Notes under the pieces: model-generated | Database searches by the model: none | Told to the model about the DNA's origin: nothing | What the model saw: only the letters and a program-made list of their open reading frames with translations | Part shown: in pieces, positions 41,249 to 50,725 of the stretch | Layout: the number at the start of each line of letters is the position of its first letter | Numbering within the stretch: position 1 is the first letter of the stretch | Assembly: GCA_002173095.1 (NCBI GenBank) | Contig: NHBK01000014.1 | Span: 339,571 to 403,570 of the forward strand | From: Hyphomonadaceae bacterium TMED5 | Lineage (GTDB): Bacteria; Pseudomonadota; Alphaproteobacteria; Caulobacterales; Hyphomonadaceae | Length of the DNA stretch: 64,000 nucleotides | Direction of reading: 5' to 3' | Position numbers and translations under genes: made by a program

Positions 41249-42121
41249 ATGAGTGATACGGGCAAAGAAACTCAAGACGTGACAACGACGGAAGAACAGC
41301 CAAAGGGCATTCCAATCCGGTCAATCAGTCGTGCGCTAAACATCCTCCAGATTATCAATCATGCGGGGTCGATCTGCCTGATGGATATCGCCAAGCAGTC
41401 GGGTCTACCTTATCCAAGTGCTTGTCGCATCGTACAGACGCTGGTGCATGAAGGCATGATCGAACGCGAAGCTTGCCGGAAATATTACCGTCCAGCGCCT
41501 GCGGTTCAGTCACTGTCTTATGGCTATCAGGATGATGATGAGCTGGTTCGTGTGGCGCGCCCATTCATCGAGGCGCTCACCCGTGAAGTTGGCTGGCCGG
41601 TATCCATCGTGACCCGGATTGGTGACCAGATGATCCTGCGTGACTCTACCCACGCAATGACCTCGCTCACCTTCGCCCGCTATTATCCGGGATATAGCCT
41701 GCCAATCGCGTATTGCGCAGACGGCAAAGCCTTCCTCGCTGCCCTGCCTGAAGACGAACTTGAGATCATCCGCGAGAATCTTGGTCCTCGCATTCCGGTT
41801 CCTGGCGATCCAAACTGTGTTCTGGACCCGCTGGATGACCTTGAAGAGGTCCGCAAGCGCGGCTTCGCGATTGTCGAACGCGTGCCGCACACAGTAACGC
41901 CGGGCAAAACTTCATGTATCTCTGTTCCGCTCTATCGTAGCGGCCGTGTTGCGGGTGTTGTGACGATTGCTTTCTTTGCATCCACACTGAACCAGAGCAA
42001 AGCACAGGAATCTCTCCTGCCGCCGCTCAAAGAAACGCAGCGTCTGATTAATCAGGCTCTGTCAGGTGGTGCAGTGGAAACCATTGAAACAGAAAAGCCA
42101 AAGCTCAGCGTCGTCGCTTAA
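41249..42121 (+). CDS. IclR-family transcriptional regulator (MhpR-like)
   Basis: 290 residues. Winged helix at about 25-90 (SISRALNILQIINHAGSICL, then LPYPSACRIVQTLVHEGMI) and an IclR effector domain at about 95-265 (REVGWPVSIVTRIGDQMI, then CADGKAFLAAL). MhpR, PcaR and relatives sense carboxylic or aromatic acids. It ends 18 bases from the convergent symporter gene. TTCG-N5-CGAA sites upstream of it and of the three other promoter regions to 63 kb suggest that it governs the whole right-hand catabolic region. Confidence 0.87.
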   Translation: MSDTGKETQDVTTTEEQPKGIPIRSISRALNILQIINHAGSICLMDIAKQSGLPYPSACRIVQTLVHEGMIEREACRKYYRPAPAVQSLSYGYQDDDELVRVARPFIEALTREVGWPVSIVTRIGDQMILRDSTHAMTSLTFARYYPGYSLPIAYCADGKAFLAALPEDELEIIRENLGPRIPVPGDPNCVLDPLDDLEEVRKRGFAIVERVPHTVTPGKTSCISVPLYRSGRVAGVVTIAFFASTLNQSKAQESLLPPLKETQRLINQALSGGAVETIETEKPKLSVVA

Positions 42122-42138
42122 GCTCTTCTGAAATCAGA

Positions 42139-43560
42139 TTATTCCTGTGGAGCGCGTCCGGTTGTGACGCGCTCTATTAGTAAGACCAGAAATGATCCCG
42201 CCCATGGTGCAATCGTAGACCAGATGCTTCCCGGTCCGCTCGCCAGACCAAAGGTGAGGCTGAGGCTCAGGAAAAAGCCTGTCAGCATAGCGGCAAACAG
42301 GAACCAGCCTTTCGGCATCCAGCCAATTGTACGTACGACGACAATTGGCCCGAAGGTTGCGCCCAGCGCGACCCATGCAAACAGCACGCGTTCAAAAATC
42401 GAAGACGGCATGAGCAGTGTGACGCCAATAGCAGCCAGACACACAGCGCCAATCGCAAGGCGTGAGATCAGCAAGTTGTGCTTTGGGGCAAGACGCGCAA
42501 GGCCAAGGTCGTGGCTCAGCGCCGCACCGGTGACCAGAAGCTGGCTGTCTACCGTCGACATAATGGCGGACAGCGTCGCAGCAGCGATAATGCCTGCGAA
42601 TACGCCCGGCAGAAGACGTTCAGCTGAACCGAAGAAGACACCTTCATTGACGCCGCTATCTCCAAACAGAATGCGCGCAGCAAGCCCCAGAACACCCATG
42701 CCGATATAGACAACAGCGCCCCAGCTGCAGGCGATCAGACCGCCTTGGATACGGGAGGACTTGTCTTTTGAGGCCATAATCCACGACACAAGATGCGGCT
42801 GACCCAGTGCGCCAAATCCTGTGGCGGTGAGACCAATGACAAAACCCATCGCCGCCATGCCGGTGCGCCCGCCAAAGACCTGTGAGTAGGTTTCAGGCTG
42901 TTCTGCCAGCATGTCCGAAATGGCTGGAATGCCGCCAATATGGAAGAAGGCGATCAGCGGCAGGATTATTGCGACGATCCCGATCAGCGCGCCTTGAATA
43001 GTGTCGACGATAGATACAGCAACGAAGCCGCCTAGGAAGGTATAGATCAGGATCAGGACTGCGCCGATGATAACACCCAGGGCAATGCCGCTGCCGAATA
43101 GATCGTCGAACGCCTGACCTGCGCCCTGAAGCTGGGCCGCAATATACCAGGAGAAGCTGAAGGCAATCATCAGAGAGGCGGCCACACGGACCCAGCGGCC
43201 AGCTTTGCCTGTTGTGCCCTGCGTGATGAAGTCTGTGAGGGTCAGGTGGTCGTGGGTCTTTGTGTCATCCTGCAGGACGGGGCCAGACCAGAACCAGACC
43301 ACGGCATAACCCGCCAGAATGCCCGGAACCATCCACATGGCAGACGGGCCAACCGAATACACAAATCCTGAAAAGCCGAGCAAAACCCAGGCTGATGAGG
43401 TGGACGCTGCATAAGCAAGGCCAGCAACGACCGAGCCGAGATTTCTGTCCGCCAGAATGAAGGAATCTTCTGACTTCGCACTGCGAGAGGCCCACAGCCC
43501 GACGCCGATCAAACCGGCTGAGTAAAGGACCAGAGTGATCAGCGCGTCGAGATTATCCAT
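42139..43560 (-). CDS. Sodium:solute symporter (SSS/PutP family)
   Basis: 473 residues with about 13 transmembrane helices. Helix 2 has AYAASTSSAWVLLGFSGFVY, where the SSS family binds sodium, and a second Na-site region SAIMSTVDSQLLVTGAALSHD. Probably imports an organic acid or amino-acid-like substrate by Na+ gradient. Follows the HMG-CoA-lyase-like gene by 32 bases on the same strand, so they are likely co-transcribed. Confidence 0.88.
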   Translation of the reverse strand: MDNLDALITLVLYSAGLIGVGLWASRSAKSEDSFILADRNLGSVVAGLAYAASTSSAWVLLGFSGFVYSVGPSAMWMVPGILAGYAVVWFWSGPVLQDDTKTHDHLTLTDFITQGTTGKAGRWVRVAASLMIAFSFSWYIAAQLQGAGQAFDDLFGSGIALGVIIGAVLILIYTFLGGFVAVSIVDTIQGALIGIVAIILPLIAFFHIGGIPAISDMLAEQPETYSQVFGGRTGMAAMGFVIGLTATGFGALGQPHLVSWIMASKDKSSRIQGGLIACSWGAVVYIGMGVLGLAARILFGDSGVNEGVFFGSAERLLPGVFAGIIAAATLSAIMSTVDSQLLVTGAALSHDLGLARLAPKHNLLISRLAIGAVCLAAIGVTLLMPSSIFERVLFAWVALGATFGPIVVVRTIGWMPKGWFLFAAMLTGFFLSLSLTFGLASGPGSIWSTIAPWAGSFLVLLIERVTTGRAPQE

Positions 43561-43592
43561 TATGGGGCTCCGGAAATCGGGGATTTTTTAAC

Positions 43593-44537
43593 TTAGGATG
43601 CAGTCAGGCCGGCTGGTTCTTGCGTGAAGCCGAGTGGAAGTCCAGCGTCAGGCGTGAATCCATAAAGGTCTTCATCCGGAAGCGAATTGGAGAGGAGAGG
43701 TCGGCAAGCCATTAGCTTTTCGAGGTTTACACCTGTGCTAATGCCCATGGATTCAAACATGAAGACGAGATCTTCAGTGACGATGTTGCCGCTCGCGCCC
43801 GGAGAGGTCGGGCAGCCGCCAAGGCCAGCCTGAGACGCGTCAAATGTGGTGATGCCTTCTTCGAAGGCCGCTAATGCGTTTGCAAGGCCAAGACCGCGCG
43901 TATTGTGCAGATGAACACCGGTGACGTATTCAGCGCCGACTTCTGCGCGGACTGCGCGGATCAACTTCTTGATGGAGGCCGGGTCAGCATAGCCAGTTGT
44001 GTCGGAAAGGCCGACTTCATCACAGCCAGCACCCATTAGGCGCGTCGCAAGTTTCAGAATTTGAGCTTCAGGGATAGCACCCTCAATCGTGCAGCCAAAT
44101 GCAGTAGAAAGTGAGCCTTCAAGGTGAGGGCGCTGGCCTTCTGGCTGGCTGGCAATCAGGTCTGAAATGGCTTTCGCCTCGTCGATAACCTGATCATGCG
44201 TGCGCCGAATATTGCGGATAGAGTGTGTTTCGCTGACAGAAAGCGGAATGGTCAGCTTGTCAGCGCCAGCGTCGATCGCAAGCTGCGCACCTTTAAGGTT
44301 TGGCACGAGAACGGCGACTTCGAGACCTGGAAGGGTTTTGGCGAAACGTGTGATCTCGCCCGTGTCAGCCATTTGCGGCAGGAGTTTCGGAGAAACAAAG
44401 CTCCCGACTTCAATTTCCTTGAGGCCCGCTTCGTGAAGAGCTGCAATCCAGCGCTTCTTCTCTTCGGTAGGCATGATGGCTTTGCAGTTCTGCAGGCCGT
44501 CGCGCGGCCCAACTTCGCTGATGAGTACTTCGGTCAA
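43593..44537 (-). CDS. HMG-CoA lyase-family (DRE-TIM) enzyme
   Basis: 314 residues. VGPRDGLQN at the N-terminus binds metal and supplies the catalytic Arg and Asp; the histidines of GVHLHNTRG complete the metal site; and GLGGCPTSPGASGN holds the catalytic loop cysteine. Family members cleave 3-hydroxy-3-methylglutaryl-CoA, or citramalyl-CoA and similar 3-hydroxyacyl-CoAs. Next to a LeuCD-like hydratase and a CoA-transferase, a lyase for a citramalyl-type CoA ester is as likely as classical leucine catabolism. Confidence 0.85.
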   Translation of the reverse strand: MTEVLISEVGPRDGLQNCKAIMPTEEKKRWIAALHEAGLKEIEVGSFVSPKLLPQMADTGEITRFAKTLPGLEVAVLVPNLKGAQLAIDAGADKLTIPLSVSETHSIRNIRRTHDQVIDEAKAISDLIASQPEGQRPHLEGSLSTAFGCTIEGAIPEAQILKLATRLMGAGCDEVGLSDTTGYADPASIKKLIRAVRAEVGAEYVTGVHLHNTRGLGLANALAAFEEGITTFDASQAGLGGCPTSPGASGNIVTEDLVFMFESMGISTGVNLEKLMACRPLLSNSLPDEDLYGFTPDAGLPLGFTQEPAGLTAS

Positions 44538-44677
44538 TGGAGATCTCCGCCTCGCCTTTATATGGCTGCTTTGAGTGAAGGTTCAGCCCGTTGGGCAAAT
44601 GAGCCTACACCCTATAGAGCGGAGATGTTGATGGCGCGGTCCGATTTTTAAGTGACCGTAGAGCGAAAACGACTGCG

Positions 44678-45880
44678 CTAGTCGGCATTGAGAGCTGATA
44701 TCACCGCATTTGGAAGGGCTGAATCATCCCACTCCAACTGCGTGTCGCCAAGGCGGACGATCACAAGGTCTTCTGACTTGCTGATGATGACACGCTGGCC
44801 GCCAAATCCGTCAAAGAAGATAATATCATCAACGAGGTATGGTTCTGATGAAAGGGCAGCAAAGCCTGCGCCTTCATCATTGTAATAGCGTTCTTCCTGG
44901 AAGGTCGCACCGCGCCAGATCTGCCAGCCATAGTTCGGGTTCAGTTCTGATGGTGCGGTCATCTGGTCGATGAGGTCTGCGGAGATAATCTCCTCACCAG
45001 CATACATGCCATCATCTTTAATCAGCAGGCCAAGGCGCAGCCAATCCAGTGGTCGCGCTAGGAATGACGCATAGCCGCGCGGCATGCCGCCTGCGCCAAA
45101 GGTGTAAACATACCCGTCTTCAGCGCCGATTGGCTGCCAGATTTTCGCAGACAGATAGTCGGTATAGTTCTCGCCCGTAGCGCGCTCAACGACCATCATG
45201 AGGAGTTGGCTGAACGTATTCTGATAGTGAAAGTGTGGGCCCATGCCCTCTTCAGGCTGAAGGCCCAGAAGAGTGCCTTCAACATCTTCTAATGTGCCCG
45301 CCATGAAGCGTGCGCCCGGTGAAGTTTCGCCGCCCTCATAGGAAAGTGCCGCAAGACCGGCAGACATGGTCAGAAGCTGGCCGACGGTGATCTCACCACG
45401 CGGGTCATTTTCCCATTCCGTCAAAAAGTCTGATACCGGCTGTTCCGGACCTTCAATGAAGCCGTCCTGCATGGCGCGTGCGGTGACGAGGCCCAGTACA
45501 GACTTGTGCATGCTGGCTGGTTCTGACCGGATGCTGGCATCATATGGCTCGAAATATTTCTCCAGAACCAGTGCGCCATCCTTCCAGATGAGGAGGGCAT
45601 AGCTGTCTGTCTCCGCCGCGTAAGTGATCGCATCTGCAAAAACGGCTTCTGGATCATCTATGGAGGAAGTGGCCGTTTCTGGAAGCGCCGCCGGCGCACC
45701 GAAAACAGGGGCCAGCGTCCCATAAGTGTCCATCGCCATGGCGTTTGTAAAAGGAACAGTTGCCTCAGTCGGGGCGCTCGCTTCGGGCGTTGGCGTGGTT
45801 TCCCGCTCAGGCGTCTGTGCCGGGCTGCAGGCTGCAAGCAGAATGAGGGCGCTCGCTGAAAGTAGATAAGAAGATTTCAT
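44678..45880 (-). CDS. Beta-lactamase-fold serine hydrolase, lipoprotein
   Basis: 400 residues. Signal peptide with lipobox LLAAC (Cys18), then a Pro/Thr/Glu-rich linker. The class C beta-lactamase/esterase fold has SMHK (S123-K126) as its SxxK nucleophile motif and a YQNTFSQL segment at the expected Tyr position. Such enzymes are usually esterases, amidases or 6-aminohexanoate-dimer-hydrolase-like, not resistance determinants. The gene lies behind the flavoprotein gene. A related copy is at 56153. MKSS start preferred over the MERP start 12 bases upstream; neither has a strong site. Confidence 0.8.
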   Translation of the reverse strand: MKSSYLLSASALILLAACSPAQTPERETTPTPEASAPTEATVPFTNAMAMDTYGTLAPVFGAPAALPETATSSIDDPEAVFADAITYAAETDSYALLIWKDGALVLEKYFEPYDASIRSEPASMHKSVLGLVTARAMQDGFIEGPEQPVSDFLTEWENDPRGEITVGQLLTMSAGLAALSYEGGETSPGARFMAGTLEDVEGTLLGLQPEEGMGPHFHYQNTFSQLLMMVVERATGENYTDYLSAKIWQPIGAEDGYVYTFGAGGMPRGYASFLARPLDWLRLGLLIKDDGMYAGEEIISADLIDQMTAPSELNPNYGWQIWRGATFQEERYYNDEGAGFAALSSEPYLVDDIIFFDGFGGQRVIISKSEDLVIVRLGDTQLEWDDSALPNAVISALNAD

Positions 45881-45906
45881 CGGGCGTTCCATTCTGCTTT
45901 TAAGGC

Positions 45907-47277
45907 TTAGTCTTCGATGAGTGCGGCTGCGGCGCGACCTGCCAGTTTGCCGAACGTCGTCGCGGTCAAAAGACCATTACCGGCCATGTATCCATCAGCG
46001 CCATTGCCTGAGATGCCTCGGGCCGCGCCGCCAGCGGCAAAGAGGTTTGGTAGTGCTGTGCCATCATCGGCAAGCACACGCGCATCGCCATCAACGGCGA
46101 GGCCGCCTTGCGTATGGAAAAGCGCGCCAACAACTTTGGCCGAATAGAACGGTGCTGTCAGTGGTGCCTTGCCAGTGAAGTCGCGGCCCCATTCGTCCTG
46201 GGCCTCACCCGCATTCAGTTTCAGTACTTCAGCGAGTGTGGCTTCTACCTCGTCGGCTGGAAGATTGGATTGTTCGGCCAGTGTACGGATGTCAGGTGCG
46301 GACTGAACAGCGCCAGCCTTAAGAGCTTCCTGATAATCGTCAAAGTCCAGCATCAGCGTATGAAGGCGCTCATCATAGATGGACCATGCCGCCTGACCGG
46401 GCTGTGCGTTCACCTTGGCGGCTTGTTCGGAATAGCCGGAGGCTTCGTTGGAGAATCGTTTGCCTTCGCGGTTTACCTGAAACCCGCCTTCCATGATCAG
46501 CGGCCAGAGTATTGGAATGCCGTGACCAGCCGCAAGGCCGCCATGGCCCTGATATGAGGTCATGTCAGAAAGTTTTGCGCCGAGTTGCTGGCCCCAGCGT
46601 ACGGCGTCGCCCTTATTGCCCGGATGGCCATGATAAGTCGCTGCGGCCATTTCTGGAATCCATTCGGCGACCATGTCCGCATTGCCGCCAAAGCCGGAGC
46701 AGGCGAGAATAACGGCGTCACATGTCGCAGTTTCCACTTCGCCGCCCGGACGGGTGAATTCAACTGCGGTGACCCTGCCCGCTTCGGAGTGAAGCTCCGT
46801 TACGGTTGCATCTGTCAGAATGATAATGCCTTTGGCATCACAGGCTTCCTGAAGTGAGGCCATCAGCTCACCGCCTGTGCGGTGCGGCGTGCCATACATG
46901 CGCATGGCGGTGTGGCCCGGATAAAGGAAGCCGCCAATCAGGCCGAGTGGCACATTGTGCTGGTCGCGCAGCCAGGAAATTGTTTCGCCAGACTCCTGTC
47001 CAAGGCGCAAAGCAATGTCCGGGTCGGTATGGCCTTTGGTTTTTGCGACAACATCGACTGCGAAACGCTCAGGGCTGTCATCAATGCCCTGTTCTGCCTG
47101 TTCTGGTGTGCCAGCCGCCGGGATAAGACCCGTCGACATAGCCGTTGACCCCATTGGTACAGAATCGCGTTCCAGTACCAGAACTTCCGCACCTGCATCT
47201 GCTGCTGCCAATGCTGCGCAGAGACCGGCGCCACCAGCACCGACAACGATTACAGGAAAATGGAAGGCTTCACTCAT
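45907..47277 (-). CDS. FAD-dependent oxidoreductase (fumarate reductase/KstD-like flavoprotein)
   Basis: 456 residues. GAGGAGLCAALAAADAG dinucleotide fold at 12-28, a central substrate domain (HGHPGNKGDAVRWGQQLGAK) and a closing GGAARGISGNGADGYMAGNGL FAD loop. This is the flavoprotein group of fumarate reductase, tricarballylate dehydrogenase and 3-ketosteroid dehydrogenase. It should introduce or reduce a C=C bond adjacent to a carboxylate or ketone. Starts one base after leuD ends, so it is in the leuC-leuD operon. Confidence 0.83.
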   Translation of the reverse strand: MSEAFHFPVIVVGAGGAGLCAALAAADAGAEVLVLERDSVPMGSTAMSTGLIPAAGTPEQAEQGIDDSPERFAVDVVAKTKGHTDPDIALRLGQESGETISWLRDQHNVPLGLIGGFLYPGHTAMRMYGTPHRTGGELMASLQEACDAKGIIILTDATVTELHSEAGRVTAVEFTRPGGEVETATCDAVILACSGFGGNADMVAEWIPEMAAATYHGHPGNKGDAVRWGQQLGAKLSDMTSYQGHGGLAAGHGIPILWPLIMEGGFQVNREGKRFSNEASGYSEQAAKVNAQPGQAAWSIYDERLHTLMLDFDDYQEALKAGAVQSAPDIRTLAEQSNLPADEVEATLAEVLKLNAGEAQDEWGRDFTGKAPLTAPFYSAKVVGALFHTQGGLAVDGDARVLADDGTALPNLFAAGGAARGISGNGADGYMAGNGLLTATTFGKLAGRAAAALIED

Positions 47278-47278
47278 T

Positions 47279-47884
47279 TCAGTCTGCTTTCAGATTATAA
47301 ATCCACGGACGTGCCGTGCGGTCTGTTTCACGGAAGGCTGCAATTTCTGCAGCGCGTTTTAAAGTCAGATCAATCGGGTCGAGCCCTTCCAGAAGCATGT
47401 CCCGGGCTTCGGTTTCTAGACCGAATGCCCATTGGCCACCACCGTCGCAGGAGATGAGCAGGGCTTCAAGGTCAACCGTCAATTCGCCTTCGCAAGCGGC
47501 CAGTGGCTCAGGGTCTGCTTTGATTGGAAGGATGCCATTGCGAATGCAATTGCCACGAAAGATCGGGTTGAAACTGCGCGCGATGACGACACGAATGCCA
47601 TATTCTGCGAGGGCCCATGCGGCGTGCTCGCGCGATGAGCCACAGCCCATATTGTCGCCGGTCAGCAGGATTTCAGCGCCTGTATACGTCGGACCATTGA
47701 GTACGAAATCCGGGTTCGGATCGCGTCCGCCGACTTCGGTATACCGCCAGCCTGCAAACAGACCATCAGACAGGCCTGTCTTGGAAACGGACTTCATCTC
47801 GCGGGATGGGATGATGAGGTCGGTGTCGATATTGTTGACGATGAGCGGGATGGCGCGCGACGTGACCTGACGGATCGGTTTCAT
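47279..47884 (-). CDS. Aconitase-family hydratase small subunit (LeuD-like)
   Basis: 201 residues with VNNIDTDLIIP, the swivel-domain GCGSSREHAAWAL and FNPIFRGNCIRNG. Small subunit of a two-part [4Fe-4S] hydro-lyase together with the adjacent large subunit (four-base overlap). Isopropylmalate isomerase is the default call, but the neighbours are not leucine-biosynthesis genes (no leuA, leuB), so hydration of another unsaturated dicarboxylate, such as citraconate or dimethylmaleate, is a real alternative. Confidence 0.85.
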   Translation of the reverse strand: MKPIRQVTSRAIPLIVNNIDTDLIIPSREMKSVSKTGLSDGLFAGWRYTEVGGRDPNPDFVLNGPTYTGAEILLTGDNMGCGSSREHAAWALAEYGIRVVIARSFNPIFRGNCIRNGILPIKADPEPLAACEGELTVDLEALLISCDGGGQWAFGLETEARDMLLEGLDPIDLTLKRAAEIAAFRETDRTARPWIYNLKAD

Positions 47885-49299
47885 TGAACGCTTTCCTTTG
47901 CGAGCAGGCGTGCATCAGCGATATGGCCGAAAATGGCAGACGCTGCGACAGTTTCTGGAGATGCCAGATGGGAGCGTGTTTTCGGCCCCTGTCGGCTTTC
48001 AAAGTTCCGGTTCGTAGAGGTGACAACGCGTTCTTCCGCACCGAAGCTTTCACCACCGGCAAAGAAGCACATGGAGCAACCGGATTCGCGCCATTCAAAA
48101 CCGGCTTCGAGGAAGATTTTGTCGAGGCCTTCTTCTTCTGCGCGCTTCTTCACGGCTGTAGAACCGGGTACACAAATCGCTTTCACATGCGGGGCAACTT
48201 TACGCCCCTTCAGCAGGGCTGCCGCGCGGCGAAGGTCAGACATACGGCTATTCGTGCAAGAGCCGATGAAGGCTGCATCAATCGGCACTGCAGAAAGCGG
48301 CAGGCCTGCTTCAAGCGCCATATAGCTGAGCGCACGGTCATAGATTTCGCGAGAATCGCGCGAGCTGACATCCTCAAACTGAGGCACAGGGCCGTCGATT
48401 GGCGCTGCCTGTTGCGGGCTGACGCCCCAGCTCACCATTGGCGGCACGTCTTCGCCTGCAATCGTAATGTCGCGGTCAAAGACAGCGTCATCATCGCTGA
48501 AAATCTCTTTCCACTGGCTCACTGCGAGATCCCACTCAGCCCCTTTCGGCGCATAGTCGCGGCCTTTAAGATAGCTGAACACCTTCTCATCGGGAGCGAT
48601 GAACGCTGTGAATGCGCCAAGCTCTGTCGCCATGTTGCACAGCGTGAGACGCGCTTCGACTTCGAGGTCTGAAACAGCTTCGCCTGCATATTCCAGGAGG
48701 TGACCAACGGCCCCGGCAGAACCGACCTCAGAAATGATGTAAAGCGCGAGGTCTTTCGCGGTGACGCCCGGAGAAAGTTTTCCAGTGATGGTTACGCGCA
48801 TGGTTTTTGGCTTGTTCACACGCAAGGTAGAGGTCGCCAGAACATGCTCTGCCTCAGAGGAGCCAATCCCCCAGGCAAGGCCGCCGAGTGCGCCCTGAGA
48901 GCAAGTATGGCTGTCCGGGCAAACCAGCGTGGCGCCGGGAAGAATGATGCCAAGCTCAGGTGAAATGACATGGACAATCCCTTGACGGGGGTCATGCAGG
49001 TCAAACAGGGTGATTCCGGCCGCCTCAGATGCTTCGCGGGTGGCTAGAATAAAGTCCCGACCAGTCGGCATAATCGTGTAATCGCTTCGGTTTGGAAGCG
49101 TATCGACAATATGGTCCATGGTCGCGAAGACCTGTGCCGGATCATTCACCTGGCGCCCTGAATCTGCGAGACTTTTTAGCGCCACACCGCCCGTACGTTC
49201 GTGAAGCAGAACGCGGTCCACCAGAATAAGATCAGTGCCATCGCCGAGTTCTGCAACCCGGTGTGCATTCCAGATTTTTTCGAATGCGGTCTGTCCCAT
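47881..49299 (-). CDS. Aconitase-family hydratase large subunit (LeuC-like)
   Basis: 472 residues from the MGQTAFEKIW start; a longer frame to 49368 adds a charged 23-residue stub without support. [4Fe-4S] ligands lie in GSCTNSR and ESGCSMC. DSHTCSQGALGGLAWGIGSSEAEHVLAT and STNRNFESRQG are the aconitase/LeuC signatures; the substrate-loop residues (SQGALGG, NMATELGA) differ from the usual THGAFGA and NMSIEMGA of LeuC. This departure fits a changed substrate. Transcribed away from the CoA-transferase gene. Confidence 0.86.
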   Translation of the reverse strand: MGQTAFEKIWNAHRVAELGDGTDLILVDRVLLHERTGGVALKSLADSGRQVNDPAQVFATMDHIVDTLPNRSDYTIMPTGRDFILATREASEAAGITLFDLHDPRQGIVHVISPELGIILPGATLVCPDSHTCSQGALGGLAWGIGSSEAEHVLATSTLRVNKPKTMRVTITGKLSPGVTAKDLALYIISEVGSAGAVGHLLEYAGEAVSDLEVEARLTLCNMATELGAFTAFIAPDEKVFSYLKGRDYAPKGAEWDLAVSQWKEIFSDDDAVFDRDITIAGEDVPPMVSWGVSPQQAAPIDGPVPQFEDVSSRDSREIYDRALSYMALEAGLPLSAVPIDAAFIGSCTNSRMSDLRRAAALLKGRKVAPHVKAICVPGSTAVKKRAEEEGLDKIFLEAGFEWRESGCSMCFFAGGESFGAEERVVTSTNRNFESRQGPKTRSHLASPETVAASAIFGHIADARLLAKESVQ

Positions 49300-49389
49300 C
49301 TGTAAATTTTTCCTGCGCTCATCCGAGAGGTCTTTTCGGGAGACAAGATCAGCATGAGCAGGCCGCATATCGCACTGCTTTTCCGGGAG

Positions 49390-49449
49390 GTGTTCGAGAG
49401 GCGAACACGCAGACCATACGGTGTCAGATTAAATTCTCGTCAGCCGAAC
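49390..49449. promoter_or_regulatory. Two IclR-type palindromes in the leuC-like / CoA-transferase divergent promoter
   Basis: GTGTTCG-AGAGG-CGAACAC (49390-49408) is a perfect 7-bp inverted repeat around five bases. On the minus strand GTTCGGCTGACGAGAAT (49433-49449) repeats the TTCGsCTGACGA core found at 56060 and 63057. Placement between divergent operons suits joint control by the IclR protein. Confidence 0.55.
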
Positions 49450-49537
49450 AGGCAAAATTCCCGGCAGGAAAAACCAGTCAAAAAAGACGAATTTTGGAGG
49501 GAAAGCATACTTACAAGAATCACGGAGAGTTTTCAGG

Positions 49538-50725
49538 GTGCATAAGAACGGGCCGTTGACTGGGCTAAAAGTCGTTGAGTTTTGCCATATGGTAATGGGC
49601 CCTACGGTCGGTCTGGTTCTGGCTGATCTTGGTGCTGAAGTCATCAAGGTCGAGCCAATCGGGGGTGATAAAACGCGCCGCCTAAAAGGTTCCGGTGCAG
49701 GCTATTTCGCCATGTACAACCGAAACAAAAAAAGCATTTGTCTCGACCTGAAATCTGATGACGGCGCTGCGATCGCTAAAGACCTGATCGCTGGTGCTGA
49801 TGTGTTCGTGGAAAACTTTCGTGCGGGTTCTCTGGACAAGCTGGGCTTTGGGTATGAGGCGCTGAGTGCGCTGAACCCTCGTCTTATTTATTGCTCTGAA
49901 AAAGGATTCCTGTCCGGGCCTTATGAGAACCGTACTGCGCTCGACGAAGTCGCGCAGATGATGGGTGGTCTGGCATACATGACGGGCCCTCCGGGGCGTC
50001 CGCTGCGCGCCGGTGCGTCTGTTATTGATGTGACAGGTGGCATGTTCGGTGCGATTGCTGTTCTTGCCGCGCTGCGCGAGCGTGAGTTCACGGGCAAGGG
50101 CCAGCGTGTTCAGGCATCTCTGTTTGAAACCACAGCCTTTCTTGTCGGTCAGCACATGGCGCAATTTGGTGTTACGGGTACGCCTGCGGCACCAATGCCA
50201 GCGCGTATTTCCGCCTGGGCCGTTTATGACGTGTTCAGCGTCAAGAATGACGAGAAAGTCTTTGTCGGCGTGGTATCCGATGGCCAGTGGGTCAAATTCT
50301 GTAAGGCGTTCGGTCTTGATGACTGGGCCGCTGACGAAGTGCTTGCAGCAAACAATGAGCGCGTTGCGCGCCGCGAAGAAATTATCCCACGCCTGCAGGC
50401 CTTGTTTGCCGAATATGATCAGGCCGAGCTGATGGAGAAACTGGAAACAGTGGGTCTGCCATTTGCGCCGATTTCAAAACCTGAAGATCTGTTCGACGAT
50501 CCGCACCTGAACGCAGAAGGTGGCCTGCTCGACATGGAGCTACCGGATGGAGCCGAAATCAAGCTACCGGCATTGCCAGTAGAGGTTGGCGGCGTTCGTC
50601 CCGGTCTGCGTATGAGCCCGCCGAAAGTTGGCGAGCACACCCAAGATATTCTGTGTGGTCTGGGTATGTCTGAAGACCGCATAAGTGCGCTGAAAGCTAC
50701 TTCTGTTATTGGCACGCTGGATTGA
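49538..50725 (+). CDS. Class III CoA-transferase (CaiB/BaiF family)
   Basis: 395 residues, GTG start after GGAGAG. N-terminal KVVEFCHMVMGPTVGLVLADLG and VIKVEPIGGD mark the family. D164 (SVIDVTGGMFG) is the expected catalytic aspartate that forms the mixed anhydride. Moves CoA between carboxylic acids. Divergent from the LeuCD-like hydratase, so it probably activates the hydrated acid before cleavage by the HMG-CoA-lyase-like enzyme. Confidence 0.88.
   Translation: MHKNGPLTGLKVVEFCHMVMGPTVGLVLADLGAEVIKVEPIGGDKTRRLKGSGAGYFAMYNRNKKSICLDLKSDDGAAIAKDLIAGADVFVENFRAGSLDKLGFGYEALSALNPRLIYCSEKGFLSGPYENRTALDEVAQMMGGLAYMTGPPGRPLRAGASVIDVTGGMFGAIAVLAALREREFTGKGQRVQASLFETTAFLVGQHMAQFGVTGTPAAPMPARISAWAVYDVFSVKNDEKVFVGVVSDGQWVKFCKAFGLDDWAADEVLAANNERVARREEIIPRLQALFAEYDQAELMEKLETVGLPFAPISKPEDLFDDPHLNAEGGLLDMELPDGAEIKLPALPVEVGGVRPGLRMSPPKVGEHTQDILCGLGMSEDRISALKATSVIGTLD

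Noticed and set aside
44678..45880. Antibiotic-resistance beta-lactamase
   Set aside because: The SxxK fold is shared with esterases and amidases. Lipoprotein form, catabolic neighbours and a paralog in the same regulon argue against a resistance gene.
47279..49299. Leucine biosynthesis locus
   Set aside because: The LeuC/LeuD-like pair has no leuA or leuB beside it, is followed by a flavoprotein and a lipoprotein hydrolase, and differs from LeuC at substrate-loop residues. A catabolic hydratase is preferred, though not proven.
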